NCBI GenBank assembly: GCA_017449025.1
Contig: JAFSKJ010000060.1
Coordinates: forward strand, 1-46,092
Length of the DNA stretch: 46,092 bases
Origin: Prevotella sp.
GTDB lineage: Bacteria; Bacteroidota; Bacteroidia; Bacteroidales; Bacteroidaceae
Reading direction: 5' to 3'
Position 1 is the first letter of the stretch, and every line of letters begins with the position of its first letter. The translations under genes were made by a program, and so were the position numbers. Below the pieces are notes generated by a model. It was not told where the DNA came from and did not search any database. It worked only from the letters and a program-made list of their open reading frames with translations. Below, one piece after another: positions 16,560-26,507 of this stretch.

Positions 16560-16593
16560 GCGGATACCGGCTATAAAGTAACCCATTAAAAAA

Positions 16594-16656
16594 ATGCGAA
16601 ACACACTTAACCTTTTCCCCTTTTGTACGTCTAAGAGGAAAAAGAACACGTATTAA
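16594..16656 (+). CDS. 20-residue upstream frame abutting the beta-helix gene
   Basis: ATG at 16594 opens a 20-codon frame (MRNTLNLFPFC then TSKRKKNTY) whose TAA (16654-16656) is immediately followed by the ATG of the next gene at 16657. The exact abutment allows translational coupling, as with a leader peptide. No family is recognised, and chance cannot be excluded. Confidence 0.25.
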   Translation: MRNTLNLFPFCTSKRKKNTY

Positions 16657-18150
16657 ATGAAGAAAATTACATTATGGCTGCTGCTGTCGGTGGTATGCAG
16701 CGCGTGCCAGGCAGAAGACGTTATTGTCAGCTTTAAGGATAAAAAGGTGAAAGTGGAACAGAAGACCAAGGATAGCCTGAATGTGTCTGTTGATGGAGCA
16801 TGCGTCAGCATTGAGAGCCTTTACACGAATCACCAGCTCACTCTCTGCCTGACAGGCAAGAGCGATGACGGCAGTCTTGTGTTGAAGACTGCCGGCAAGG
16901 CCAGAGTGAAACTCGACGCTCTGACGCTGACCAGTCAGGAAGGTGCGCCGCTCTGTCTTAAGAATGGTAAGAAGGTGGAGATTGTGGCAGTAAAAGGCAC
17001 GGTGAACACCCTCACTATCGCTGCCTGTAAAGATACTGCCAACCATAAGGCGGCTGCCATCTGGGGTAAAGGCAAACTGCTGTTTTCCGGAAAAGGAACG
17101 CTCAATGTGATTGCCAACGGCGACGGCTGTAGGGGCATTAAAAGCAAGAAAGACATAATGATAGAGGACCTGACGCTTAACGTGACCACTACGGGAGACA
17201 ACCTTGGAGAGAAACCCTTCGGATTCGGCGGCTTCCCCGGCTTCGGCAATGACAGCATAAAGCATGGCGGCTTTCCCGGCTTCGGCAATGACAGTATAAA
17301 GCGTGGCGGCTTTTCTGGAGGCATGCCCGGCATCGGCGGCTTCCCCGGCTTCGGTAACGACAGTATAAAGCGTGGCGCTTTCCCCGGCTTCCCCGCTGCC
17401 CCCGATAGTATCGCTGAGGGCGGCTTCCCCGGCTTCGGGGGCAAGCACAAGTATTATTCCGCTGCTAAGGGTATTGCCTCGAAGGGCAAAGTAACAGTGA
17501 ACAGCGGCATCCTGACCGTAAGAACTTCTACTGCCGGAGCAGAGGGCATAGAAGGCAAGGAGGGTGTAGTGTTTAATGGCGGCAGCGTGAATGTTATTGC
17601 CACCGACGATGCCATCAATGCCGGCGCGACCATTGAGTTTAACGGTGCCAAAGTCATTGCCCGCAGCACTACCAACGATGCCGTAGACTCGAATCCCAAA
17701 GGCGGCTTTTTCATGCCCTTTGGTCAGCCGGCCTCGGACAATGATGCCACGCCAGCTATAATAATCCGTGGCGGCACTGTCTATGCCTGGAGCCAGGTGG
17801 GGTCGCCAGAGGAGGGAATAGACTGCGATTTTTCGCCGATAGTTGTTGAGGGTGGTACCATCTTCTCCGTTGGTGGAGGCATGGGCGAGATGCCGTCGGT
17901 TCCCACAAACAAGACTGCACACCAGCCCACAGTACTGCTCATCGGCCTTGATGTTGTGAAGGATGACCCCATCACCATACTCGACAGCAGCGACAGGCTC
18001 ATCGACACAGTCACCATTCCGTTTTCGTTGCGGCGCAGTGCCAGCCTTGTCAGCAGCCCCCACTTCAAGGTGGGCGGAACTTATAAGGTGAAGACAAAGG
18101 GATATGAAAAGACTTTCACCATCAAGGAGCCGTTTACGGCTGTGAGGTAG
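16657..18150 (+). CDS. secreted carbohydrate-binding beta-helix protein (DUF4353/Cthe_2159-like) with Gly-Phe-Pro repeats
   Basis: A 497-residue secreted protein with an N-terminal signal peptide (KKITLWLLLSVVCSACQA; cleavage probably after CQA, with only a poor lipobox). The mature part shows repeated beta-strand turns typical of the Cthe_2159/DUF4353 right-handed beta-helix family (AAIWGKGKLLFSGKGTLNV, then GRGI-like CRGIKSKKDIMIEDLTLNV, AKGIASKGKVTVNSGILTV, AEGIEGKEGVVFNGGSVNV, DAINAGATIEFNGAKV). Characterised relatives bind acidic polysaccharides such as polygalacturonate. Between about residues 187 and 265 a low-complexity insert repeats GGFPGFGNDSIK several times, which is unusual within a beta-helix. 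The gene lies behind a promoter and a 20-codon frame. Its 3' end overlaps the convergent gene by 17 bp. Confidence 0.75.
   Translation: MKKITLWLLLSVVCSACQAEDVIVSFKDKKVKVEQKTKDSLNVSVDGACVSIESLYTNHQLTLCLTGKSDDGSLVLKTAGKARVKLDALTLTSQEGAPLCLKNGKKVEIVAVKGTVNTLTIAACKDTANHKAAAIWGKGKLLFSGKGTLNVIANGDGCRGIKSKKDIMIEDLTLNVTTTGDNLGEKPFGFGGFPGFGNDSIKHGGFPGFGNDSIKRGGFSGGMPGIGGFPGFGNDSIKRGAFPGFPAAPDSIAEGGFPGFGGKHKYYSAAKGIASKGKVTVNSGILTVRTSTAGAEGIEGKEGVVFNGGSVNVIATDDAINAGATIEFNGAKVIARSTTNDAVDSNPKGGFFMPFGQPASDNDATPAIIIRGGTVYAWSQVGSPEEGIDCDFSPIVVEGGTIFSVGGGMGEMPSVPTNKTAHQPTVLLIGLDVVKDDPITILDSSDRLIDTVTIPFSLRRSASLVSSPHFKVGGTYKVKTKGYEKTFTIKEPFTAVR
17225..17440 (+). repeat. GFPGFGNDSIK-encoding repeat
   Basis: Three nearly identical copies of the segment encoding GFPGFGNDSIK, separated by GGMPGIG- and GAFPGFP-type variants, lie in tandem. 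DNA identity between the copies is high, so the block can expand or contract in frame. Confidence 0.75.
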
Positions 18151-19063
18151 ATGATTGCATGTCTTTGATTTGCGAGAGCTGTGTGAGCATGGAAATGTCT
18201 TGCTCGCTGAACTCTCCCGTCAGCATCTGGTGGCCATGGGGTATGAGCTTGAGGAACATTTTGCAGAGTCGGGCAAGGAAACAGGTTGAGAGATAGAGCG
18301 GTATGCCGTCGTAGCCCTCATCGGTGAGCGCCTGGCTCTGGTATTGCAGCAGGCCGTTGTACACGGGGTGGCAGTGCATGCTCAGGTGGCGGTAGAGCAG
18401 CGACATTTCTTCCTCCTGGAACAGATATTTCCATGCCATGCTGTACGACACCCTCCTGACGTCAGCCCGCCCTCTTGCTCTGTAGAATTCTATGCAGATG
18501 TTCTGTGCGGCCTTTTCCACTGCCGTCCATTCCTCAAGCTTCTTGCGGCAGAGATTGCCGAGATGTGTATCGAATATGTTGTTCCTGAGCACCTCAATCT
18601 CCTTGAGAGCCTCTTCCTGCTCCTTCCTCACCTGCTCGTTGTCGCCGGGGGCGTAGTCGAGCAGGTTCTTCAGGCTGTTTATCTTCCAGTAGTTCCACAC
18701 TATGCGCTGTTCCACAACCGTCTTGGGGTGTTCGTAGATGAAGTAGAACATTACCAGATGTTCGTAGACGGAGCGTGTGAGTGTCATGGTCTTGAACTCC
18801 TCGTGGAGGTCGAACTGCTGTCCCTTGTATTTGAAGACTATGCCCTCGTTGGTGAGCTTGTGGTTGCAGAGATGCGTAGATGTTACTCTCTGGAGGAATG
18901 CGTTGGCTACGTACATGCGCTCCTCGTTCAGCATTTCACCGTGGTTTACGATGACATTGCTGATGATGAACGTGGCTATTCTGGCAACGAGGTCGGAGAG
19001 CATGAGACTGCTCTCTAACCTCGTTTGTGGCGTCAGCTCTTCGTTGAGCGGATCTGTAACCAT
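18134..19063 (-). CDS. hypothetical protein, DUF5677-like
   Basis: A 309-residue, mostly helical cytoplasmic protein without signal peptide. The stretch LTRSVYEHLVMFYFIYEHPKT and the later HCHPVYNG and QAL segments recall DUF5677-type proteins, whose function is unknown to me; this is a weak match. The start is placed at the ATG at 19061-19063 (MVTDPLNEEL). A longer frame extends back into the xylanase gene but would overlap it. The gene starts 10 bp after the xylanase stop, so it is the last gene of the xylan operon by position, although nothing in it suggests a carbohydrate role. It overlaps the convergent upstream-strand gene by 17 bp at its 3' end. Confidence 0.7.
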   Translation of the reverse strand: MVTDPLNEELTPQTRLESSLMLSDLVARIATFIISNVIVNHGEMLNEERMYVANAFLQRVTSTHLCNHKLTNEGIVFKYKGQQFDLHEEFKTMTLTRSVYEHLVMFYFIYEHPKTVVEQRIVWNYWKINSLKNLLDYAPGDNEQVRKEQEEALKEIEVLRNNIFDTHLGNLCRKKLEEWTAVEKAAQNICIEFYRARGRADVRRVSYSMAWKYLFQEEEMSLLYRHLSMHCHPVYNGLLQYQSQALTDEGYDGIPLYLSTCFLARLCKMFLKLIPHGHQMLTGEFSEQDISMLTQLSQIKDMQSSTSQP

Positions 19064-19073
19064 AGTTGTTTTC

Positions 19074-21260
19074 TTACTTGAACAGGCTCTGCGCCATCTT
19101 GTAGAGACAGCGGCGCCAGGTGAGGAACTCGTGGGCAGTGCCCTCTGATATGAGGCCTTCGGCATTGTAGCCGGCAGCCTTCAGGCTTTCTACGGATGCG
19201 TTGATGCCGTCGGGGTTCTCCTTGGAGCCACAGCCCTCGAAGATGTACTTCACCACCTTGGTGTCCTTGATTTCGTCGGGAGCATACTGTCCGCCGCTGA
19301 GCAGACCCCAGTAGCCGAACATCTCGGGACGGCGCAGGGTGATGAGCTTCGTCTCCATGCCACCCATCGAGAGGCCGGCCATAGCGCGGTTCCACTTGTC
19401 GGCCTTCGTCAGGAAGTTCTTGTCGATGTAGGGGATAAGCTCGTCGCAGAGCACTGTCTCGAACTCCTTGGCGGTGAACTGTCCGATGCTGCCGAACTTG
19501 AAGTCGTTGGTCAGGCCGTAGGCCATGACGACGATGAAGGGCTTGATCTTGCCGTCGGCTATGAGGTTGTCCATGATGAGTCCGGCCTTGCCCTGTACTG
19601 GCCAGCTGGTTTCGTTCTCACCCCATCCGTGCTGCAGGTAGAGCACGGGGAAGCGCTCCTGCTTGCCCTTCACGAGCTTGCCGTAGGTGGGGGGCAGGTA
19701 GACATTGGCCGTCTGCATCTTGCCGGTGCTGGGCGAGTAGAACAACACCTCGGAGATGGTGCCGTGGGCAATGTCCTGACGGCAGGCGTAGAAGTCTTTG
19801 TCCTTGGCGGGAATCTCGATACCGCTCTCCCAACGGCAGGAGCCGAAGTAGTTGTGGGTGCCGGGGTCGTTGACGGTGGCGCCGTCGATGGTCAGGTGGT
19901 AGTAGTGGAAGCCCTCGTCCATGGGGCCGTCGGTGGTGCCTGTCCACACGCCGTCCTTATCCTTGCGTAGCACTGTGCCGCCACGGCCGCCCAGTCCGAG
20001 GCTTACTATGACCGACTTGGCGTCGGGGGCCTCGATGCGGAAGCGTGCGTAGCCCTCGCTGTTCACCTTAGGCCACTCCTGTCCGGGCTGGTTCATCTCG
20101 TTTGCCACAAAGTTCTCCTTTGGCACGCGCTTGTCAAGCTCGGGGTCGAAGTCGCGGATGGCGCGGTAGCATGCCTTCGGCTTGTAGTTCTCGTCGAAGG
20201 GCAGCGGGTGGTTGTTCACGCCGAGCCATGAGTCCTTGTCGCCCAGGTTCCAGAAGGTGACGTTGTCGATGACGTCGGCGTGCTTGCGGAACACCTTGAA
20301 CAAGCGGGCGTACTGGTCGGTCTGCAGCGTGTTCATGTATCCCGGCATGGGCTTGGCCTCGCCGCGCGAGAACATCAGCTGACCGCCGCTCTCGTTGTTC
20401 ATGCGCAGGTCGAGCTCGGTGATGTGGATGTGCTTAACCAGCTCCTTGAAGCGGGTGATGGCTTTGTCGAGCTGCTCTTCGTCGGGGAAGTAGATGTTGT
20501 AGTGGCCCTGCATGCCGATGCCGTCGATGGGCACGCCGGCATCCTTCATCTTCTTCACCATATTATATATACGCTCGCGCTTGCCGTTGTCCACGCAGCT
20601 GTAGTCGTTGTAGAAAAGCAGCACGTCGGGGTCGGCCTCACGGGCAAATTCAAAGGCCTTGGCAATGAACTCGTCGCCGCAGAGCTGGAAGTGACGGCTC
20701 TGGCGGTAAGGACTGGGTTCCTCGCCACCGCGCCTGAATCCGAAGCGGGGACCACCGTCGTCGGCCATGGCCTCGTTCACTACGTCCCAGGCGTATACCA
20801 CGTCCTTGTAGCGGCTGACCACGGTGTGGATGTGTTCGCGGAGCCGCTCGTAGAACACCTCTTTCTTCACGGGCTTGCCTTTCTTGTCGGTGAACATCCA
20901 GTCGGCAAACTGGCTGTGCCAGCACAGGCAGTGGCCGCGCATCTTGATGCCGTTCTGTCGGCAGAAGTCGGCAATCTTGTCGGCTTTCTCAAAGTTCCAC
21001 ACGCCCTCCTTGGGGTGTATCTCGCCTGGCTTCCAGTCGTTCTCGGCTGTGACGCTGTTGAAGTCCTTGACGACAAGTGCTTTCTGGCTGTCGTCGCTTA
21101 CGTTTCGCTGGTTTAGCGCCACGCCGATGGTGAAGTAATCCTTGTAGGCATCCTTCAGCCCCACGTTAGCTCTGGGGTCTACTTGCCGCCATTGTGCCCA
21201 TGAAGCCACGGTGCTCATGGCAATCATTGCTGCGAGAGCAAGCGTTCTTGTTTGTTTCAT
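19074..21260 (-). CDS. bifunctional GH10 endo-xylanase / CE1 feruloyl esterase
   Basis: A 728-residue secreted enzyme that cuts xylan backbones and removes esterified ferulate. After a signal peptide (to about residue 22) comes a GH10 barrel (about 30-375): acid/base E163 in AWDVVNEAMADD and nucleophile E282 in HIHITELDLRM, with WHSQ at 114-117. Residues 400-475 form an E-set/CBM48-like linker (FRIEAPDAKSVIV, EGFHYYHLTIDG). Residues 500-728 are a CE1 alpha/beta hydrolase with S631 in GLSMGG and H710 in [11 protein letters not shown]; the acid is probably around D684. This layout is that of Xyn10D-Fae1A characterised in Prevotella ruminicola. It is third in a - strand operon, 47 bp behind the GH43 gene. 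Base composition is GC-richer than the defence island, in line with resident genes. Confidence 0.93.
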   Translation of the reverse strand: MKQTRTLALAAMIAMSTVASWAQWRQVDPRANVGLKDAYKDYFTIGVALNQRNVSDDSQKALVVKDFNSVTAENDWKPGEIHPKEGVWNFEKADKIADFCRQNGIKMRGHCLCWHSQFADWMFTDKKGKPVKKEVFYERLREHIHTVVSRYKDVVYAWDVVNEAMADDGGPRFGFRRGGEEPSPYRQSRHFQLCGDEFIAKAFEFAREADPDVLLFYNDYSCVDNGKRERIYNMVKKMKDAGVPIDGIGMQGHYNIYFPDEEQLDKAITRFKELVKHIHITELDLRMNNESGGQLMFSRGEAKPMPGYMNTLQTDQYARLFKVFRKHADVIDNVTFWNLGDKDSWLGVNNHPLPFDENYKPKACYRAIRDFDPELDKRVPKENFVANEMNQPGQEWPKVNSEGYARFRIEAPDAKSVIVSLGLGGRGGTVLRKDKDGVWTGTTDGPMDEGFHYYHLTIDGATVNDPGTHNYFGSCRWESGIEIPAKDKDFYACRQDIAHGTISEVLFYSPSTGKMQTANVYLPPTYGKLVKGKQERFPVLYLQHGWGENETSWPVQGKAGLIMDNLIADGKIKPFIVVMAYGLTNDFKFGSIGQFTAKEFETVLCDELIPYIDKNFLTKADKWNRAMAGLSMGGMETKLITLRRPEMFGYWGLLSGGQYAPDEIKDTKVVKYIFEGCGSKENPDGINASVESLKAAGYNAEGLISEGTAHEFLTWRRCLYKMAQSLFK

Positions 21261-21307
21261 TTTGTTGGAGTTTTTTGTTGGTGTTAATAATAATGGTATG
21301 GTTGCTG

Positions 21308-23032
21308 TTATCTTGACTGTGTCGATGCCACTCGTTTGCGGGCGTGTCTCACGCCCCGTCCGTCGGTGTATTGCTCCACAACAATCTTGCCGCGCTGTCC
21401 GGCAGCTGTCATGCTGCGCCCGCCGAGGTCTACGGTCTTTCTTACTGTATAGCTGTCGTTACTGGTGTCTTCAATGCCGTTGACACTCTCGTCTAAGAAC
21501 TGCCAGGCATCGAAGTACACGTTGTTGGCTTCTGTGAAGACGAAGTAGATGTTTTTTACGCCTTTGAAGCTTGGGGCATTCAGGTTGACGGAATGGTCTT
21601 CCATGGCGGTCGACGAAAACTCTATCGTTGCTACTGGAGCGGCTGACTTGTCGTCGAAGCGTATCTCCATCTTTCCCTTGCCCTTGGCGCGGAGCATGAA
21701 GGCAGCGGCGCCGGCCTGCTTGCCGAAGTTCGCCTTGCGCACCATGATCCACGAGCCGGCGGCCATCTTTATCTGCAGGTTCTGTGACGCGTCGTTGCCT
21801 AAGTTGCTGATTGATGCAGGCCTGGTGATGTTGCTGAAGTCCTCGTAGCTGACGCCTCCGCAGGTGGACATGGTCTCTGCCTGCTGCAGGTTGAAGGGGT
21901 TGAGGTAGCGTATGGGGGCGACGCTGGTCTTAGTCATGGTGACCTTGTCAATCTTCTGTGTACTCTCGTCCACCGTGCAGTTGTCAACGCCGATGCTGCG
22001 GAAGCCCGAGGCTCCCGTGTTCATGGTCTGCTCGAGCAGCGTGGAGTGGTAGAACAGGTAGTACTTGTTTCCGAATTTCTGCAGGTGGGTGTGGTTGTTT
22101 CCCCATCCCATGCCGAAGTTGCCCTCGTTGGGCACGTACTCGCCGCGGTACTGCCATGAGTCGGGGTCGAGGGGTGTGTCGGTGACCATGTAGCACATGC
22201 TGCACGCTGACGGCGCCTGGTATCCGCCCCGCTTCTCGTAGCTGCTCCAGTCGTCGCGGTCGCTCCACGATGTGTTGTAAGTGTACACATACCGGCCGTT
22301 CATTATGTTAAGCTCGCTGGCCTCGAACAGGTAGGGTGCAGGCAGGTTGACGGCATTGCCGTCGAGAGCGGTCATCGATGGCTTCAGCTTGGCCATGCGT
22401 GAGTTGCCCGGCATGAGCTTCGAACCCGTTGACAGCGGGTCTCCGCCGCCGAAGCCTATCCATCCCGTGCCGTTGTCGTCAATCACCACGCCGGGGTCGA
22501 ATATCCAGTTGCAGGGCTTCACGCCAGGCGTGTCGCTGTCAATCATCGGCTTTGACAGCGGCGAGCTCCACGGCCCTATTGGTGACGAGGCTTTCAGCAC
22601 TCCTATGCTGCCGCCGCTGTTGGCGAAGTATAGGAAAAACTCCCGCTTGCCGTCGGCGGTCTCACGCCATGTTACCGACGGAGCCCACGAGGCAGCGAAG
22701 CGCCAGCCCCACGACGAGCACAGCTTGCCCACGTCTATGGTGCCGTGGAATGTCCAGTTCATCATGTCGTCGCTTGAGAAGACCACCAGCGACTTGATGT
22801 CGCCGTAGCCGTTGTTGCCCTTCTTGCCGTTCTTTATGAACTGCTGATGGTCGTTGGAGCCGTAGACGTATACGCGGCCGTCGCACACCAGCGCCGTGGG
22901 GTCGGCGCAGAATATGCAGGGGCTTATCGGGTTGCCGTAGCCGGAGTCCTTGTAGTTCTTGGCTATTGTCTCTGCCGATGCAGACACGCTAAGAGCTACG
23001 GCTACGGTTGCCAGTATTGCTTTCCTATACAT
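21308..23032 (-). CDS. GH43 arabinofuranosidase/xylosidase with CBM6
   Basis: A 574-residue secreted glycosidase. A signal peptide (to A20) is followed by a five-bladed GH43 domain (about 30-385). The general base is D44 in FCADPTALV, the pKa modulator is D179 in WIFDPGVV, and the general acid is probably E237 in YLFEASELN. Residues about 395-525 (SYEDFSNIT, SWIMVRKANFG, MEIRFDD, VNLNAPSFKGVKNIYFVF) form a CBM6 beta-sandwich that binds xylan. The chain ends in an arginine-rich tail (GRGVRHARKRV) that may be a degenerate secretion tail. With its neighbours it would remove arabinose side chains from arabinoxylan; xylosidase activity cannot be excluded. It lies 18 bp after the esterase gene and 47 bp before the xylanase gene. 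Confidence 0.9.
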   Translation of the reverse strand: MYRKAILATVAVALSVSASAETIAKNYKDSGYGNPISPCIFCADPTALVCDGRVYVYGSNDHQQFIKNGKKGNNGYGDIKSLVVFSSDDMMNWTFHGTIDVGKLCSSWGWRFAASWAPSVTWRETADGKREFFLYFANSGGSIGVLKASSPIGPWSSPLSKPMIDSDTPGVKPCNWIFDPGVVIDDNGTGWIGFGGGDPLSTGSKLMPGNSRMAKLKPSMTALDGNAVNLPAPYLFEASELNIMNGRYVYTYNTSWSDRDDWSSYEKRGGYQAPSACSMCYMVTDTPLDPDSWQYRGEYVPNEGNFGMGWGNNHTHLQKFGNKYYLFYHSTLLEQTMNTGASGFRSIGVDNCTVDESTQKIDKVTMTKTSVAPIRYLNPFNLQQAETMSTCGGVSYEDFSNITRPASISNLGNDASQNLQIKMAAGSWIMVRKANFGKQAGAAAFMLRAKGKGKMEIRFDDKSAAPVATIEFSSTAMEDHSVNLNAPSFKGVKNIYFVFTEANNVYFDAWQFLDESVNGIEDTSNDSYTVRKTVDLGGRSMTAAGQRGKIVVEQYTDGRGVRHARKRVASTQSR

Positions 23033-23050
23033 GGTTGCTGTCTGCTTTTA

Positions 23051-25147
<2,097 letters not shown>

Positions 25148-25166
25148 TTAGTCTTTGTGTCAGAAG

Positions 25167-25204
25167 GAAAAGCACCGCGCAGGAAACGTGTCCAGCGCGG
25201 TGCT
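25167..25204 (-). terminator. intrinsic terminator of pta-ackA
   Basis: On the - strand AGCACCGCGC and GCGCGGTGCT form a perfect 10-bp stem with a 14-base loop, followed by TTTTCC. It starts 24 bp beyond the ackA stop codon and separates it from the xylan operon. Confidence 0.85.
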
Positions 25205-25227
25205 GATAGGTTGGAGTTGATGTCTGT

Positions 25228-26418
25228 TTACAGCAGGTTCATAGTGTCGGTGGCAATCATAAGCTCCTCGTCGGTGGGTATGACTACGACCTTCACGCGG
25301 GAGTCATCGGCAGAGATGATGGCCTCCTCGCCGCGTACATTGTTCTTCTGTTCGTCGAACTTCACGCCGAGGAACTCCAGTCCTTTGCATACCTCAGAGC
25401 GCATGCTCAGCTGGTTCTCGCCAACACCGGCGGTGAAGACGATGACGTCGAGGCCGCCCATGGCTGCTGCGTAGGCACCAATATACTTCTTGATGCGGTA
25501 GAAGTACATGTCCTGTGCCAGCTTGGCGCGCTCGTCGCCGTTCTTGGCGGCATTCTCCACGTCGCGCATGTCGCTCGAGCCTCCTGTCAGTCCGGCCACG
25601 CCGCTCTTCTTGTTCAGCAGGTTCGACATGCCGTCGGCATCGAGGCCGAGCTTCTTCTCGATGAAGGTCACGGCACCGCCGTCAATGTCACCGGCGCGGG
25701 TACCCATAACGAGACCCTCTAATGGCGTGAGGCCCATCGACGTGTCAATGCACTTGCCGTCGACCACGGCAGCAATAGAGCCGCCGTTGCCCACGTGGCA
25801 GGTCACCATCTTCGTACCCTCGGCGGGGATGCCCAGGAACTCGCAGGCACGGGCCGACACGTAGCGGTGGCTTGTGCCGTGGAAGCCGTAGCGGCGGATG
25901 CCGTACTTCTCGTACAGCTCGTAGGGGATGGCATACATGAATGCCTTCGGCGGCATGGTCTGGTGGAAGGCCGTGTCGAAGACACCCACTTGGGGCAGTC
26001 CCGGCATCAGCTCCTTCACGGCGTTCACACCCTTCAGGTTGGCGGGGTTGTGCAGCGGTGCCAGGTCTGAGCACTTCTCGAACTCCTTCAGCACCTCGTC
26101 GGTCAGGATGACGCTCTTGTTGAACTTCTCGCCGCCATGCACCATGCGGTGACCGACGGCATCAATTTCGTCGAGCGACTTGATTACGCCGATCTCGGGA
26201 TCGGTGAGCAATGAGAAGATGAACTTCACGCCCTCGGTGTGCTCGGGAATGTCGTGCATTATCTGCTTCTTCTCGCCGTTGGCCAGCTTCACCTTCACAA
26301 AGGCGCCGTCCAAGCCCACACGCTCGGCGCCGCCACTGGTCATCACGGACTTGTCGTCCATGTTGTACAATGCATATTTAATAGAACTACTGCCACAGTT
26401 AAGAACTAAAATTTTCAT
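25228..26418 (-). CDS. ackA: acetate kinase
   Basis: A 396-residue cytoplasmic enzyme that makes ATP and acetate from acetyl phosphate and ADP. The family landmarks are all present: NCGSSSIKYAL at the N-terminus (N7), VGHRMVHGGEKF, GVFDTAFHQTMP, RRYGFHGTSHRYVS with the catalytic histidine, THVGNG-like CHVGNGGSIAA, and IVFTAGVGEN. Length is normal for the family (about 400). It follows pta in the same direction, the usual pair for acetate production in fermenting Bacteroidales. A perfect 13-bp inverted repeat lies in the 89-bp gap between them, and an intrinsic terminator follows the gene. Confidence 0.98.
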   Translation of the reverse strand: MKILVLNCGSSSIKYALYNMDDKSVMTSGGAERVGLDGAFVKVKLANGEKKQIMHDIPEHTEGVKFIFSLLTDPEIGVIKSLDEIDAVGHRMVHGGEKFNKSVILTDEVLKEFEKCSDLAPLHNPANLKGVNAVKELMPGLPQVGVFDTAFHQTMPPKAFMYAIPYELYEKYGIRRYGFHGTSHRYVSARACEFLGIPAEGTKMVTCHVGNGGSIAAVVDGKCIDTSMGLTPLEGLVMGTRAGDIDGGAVTFIEKKLGLDADGMSNLLNKKSGVAGLTGGSSDMRDVENAAKNGDERAKLAQDMYFYRIKKYIGAYAAAMGGLDVIVFTAGVGENQLSMRSEVCKGLEFLGVKFDEQKNNVRGEEAIISADDSRVKVVVIPTDEELMIATDTMNLL

Positions 26419-26437
26419 ATCTTCTTTCTTTGAATAG

Positions 26438-26473
26438 GGACAGAAATTATAGTAATTATAATAATTTCTGTCC
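26438..26473. repeat. perfect 13-bp inverted repeat between pta and ackA
   Basis: Arms at 26438-26450 and 26461-26473 are perfectly complementary around a 10-base AT-rich loop. No T-run follows on the - strand, so it looks more like an RNA-processing or stabilising hairpin than a terminator. Confidence 0.7.
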
Positions 26474-26507
26474 TTTGAATGATTTGTGTATTTCTGTTTA
26501 TCGTGTT

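Larger units (their letters stand above)
16166..16656 (+). ncRNA. 491-bp intergenic stretch with promoter and nested inverted repeats: candidate structured RNA or leader
   Basis: No convincing protein gene lies here. A near-consensus promoter (16216-16247) points rightward. Starting at its end, GCACC (16247-16251) can pair with GGTGC (16290-16294), with GAGCC/GGCTC inside (16259-16263 with 16278-16282), followed by TCTTTT. Further on, TTTCGTAAC (16342-16350) pairs perfectly with GTTACGAAA (16413-16421) around an inner GAAATC/GATTTC hairpin (16390-16405). GATGCC/GGCATC (16512-16526) and AGCCGT/ACGGCT plus GTTTT (16541-16559) follow. This reads like a structured transcript of about 300 nt ending in a terminator-like hairpin, or a long 5' leader of the gene at 16657. 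I cannot assign an Rfam family. Confidence 0.4.

Noticed and set aside
16672-18063. 463-codon open frame on the - strand opposite the beta-helix gene
   Set aside because: It is the antisense shadow of a gene with a clear signal peptide and repeat structure; its own translation is low in protein-like pattern.
20280-21116. 278-codon + strand frame opposite the GH10 domain
   Set aside because: The - strand carries the full GH10 motif set. The + strand frame is a GC-driven shadow, as are those at 24251-25045 and 26430-27356.
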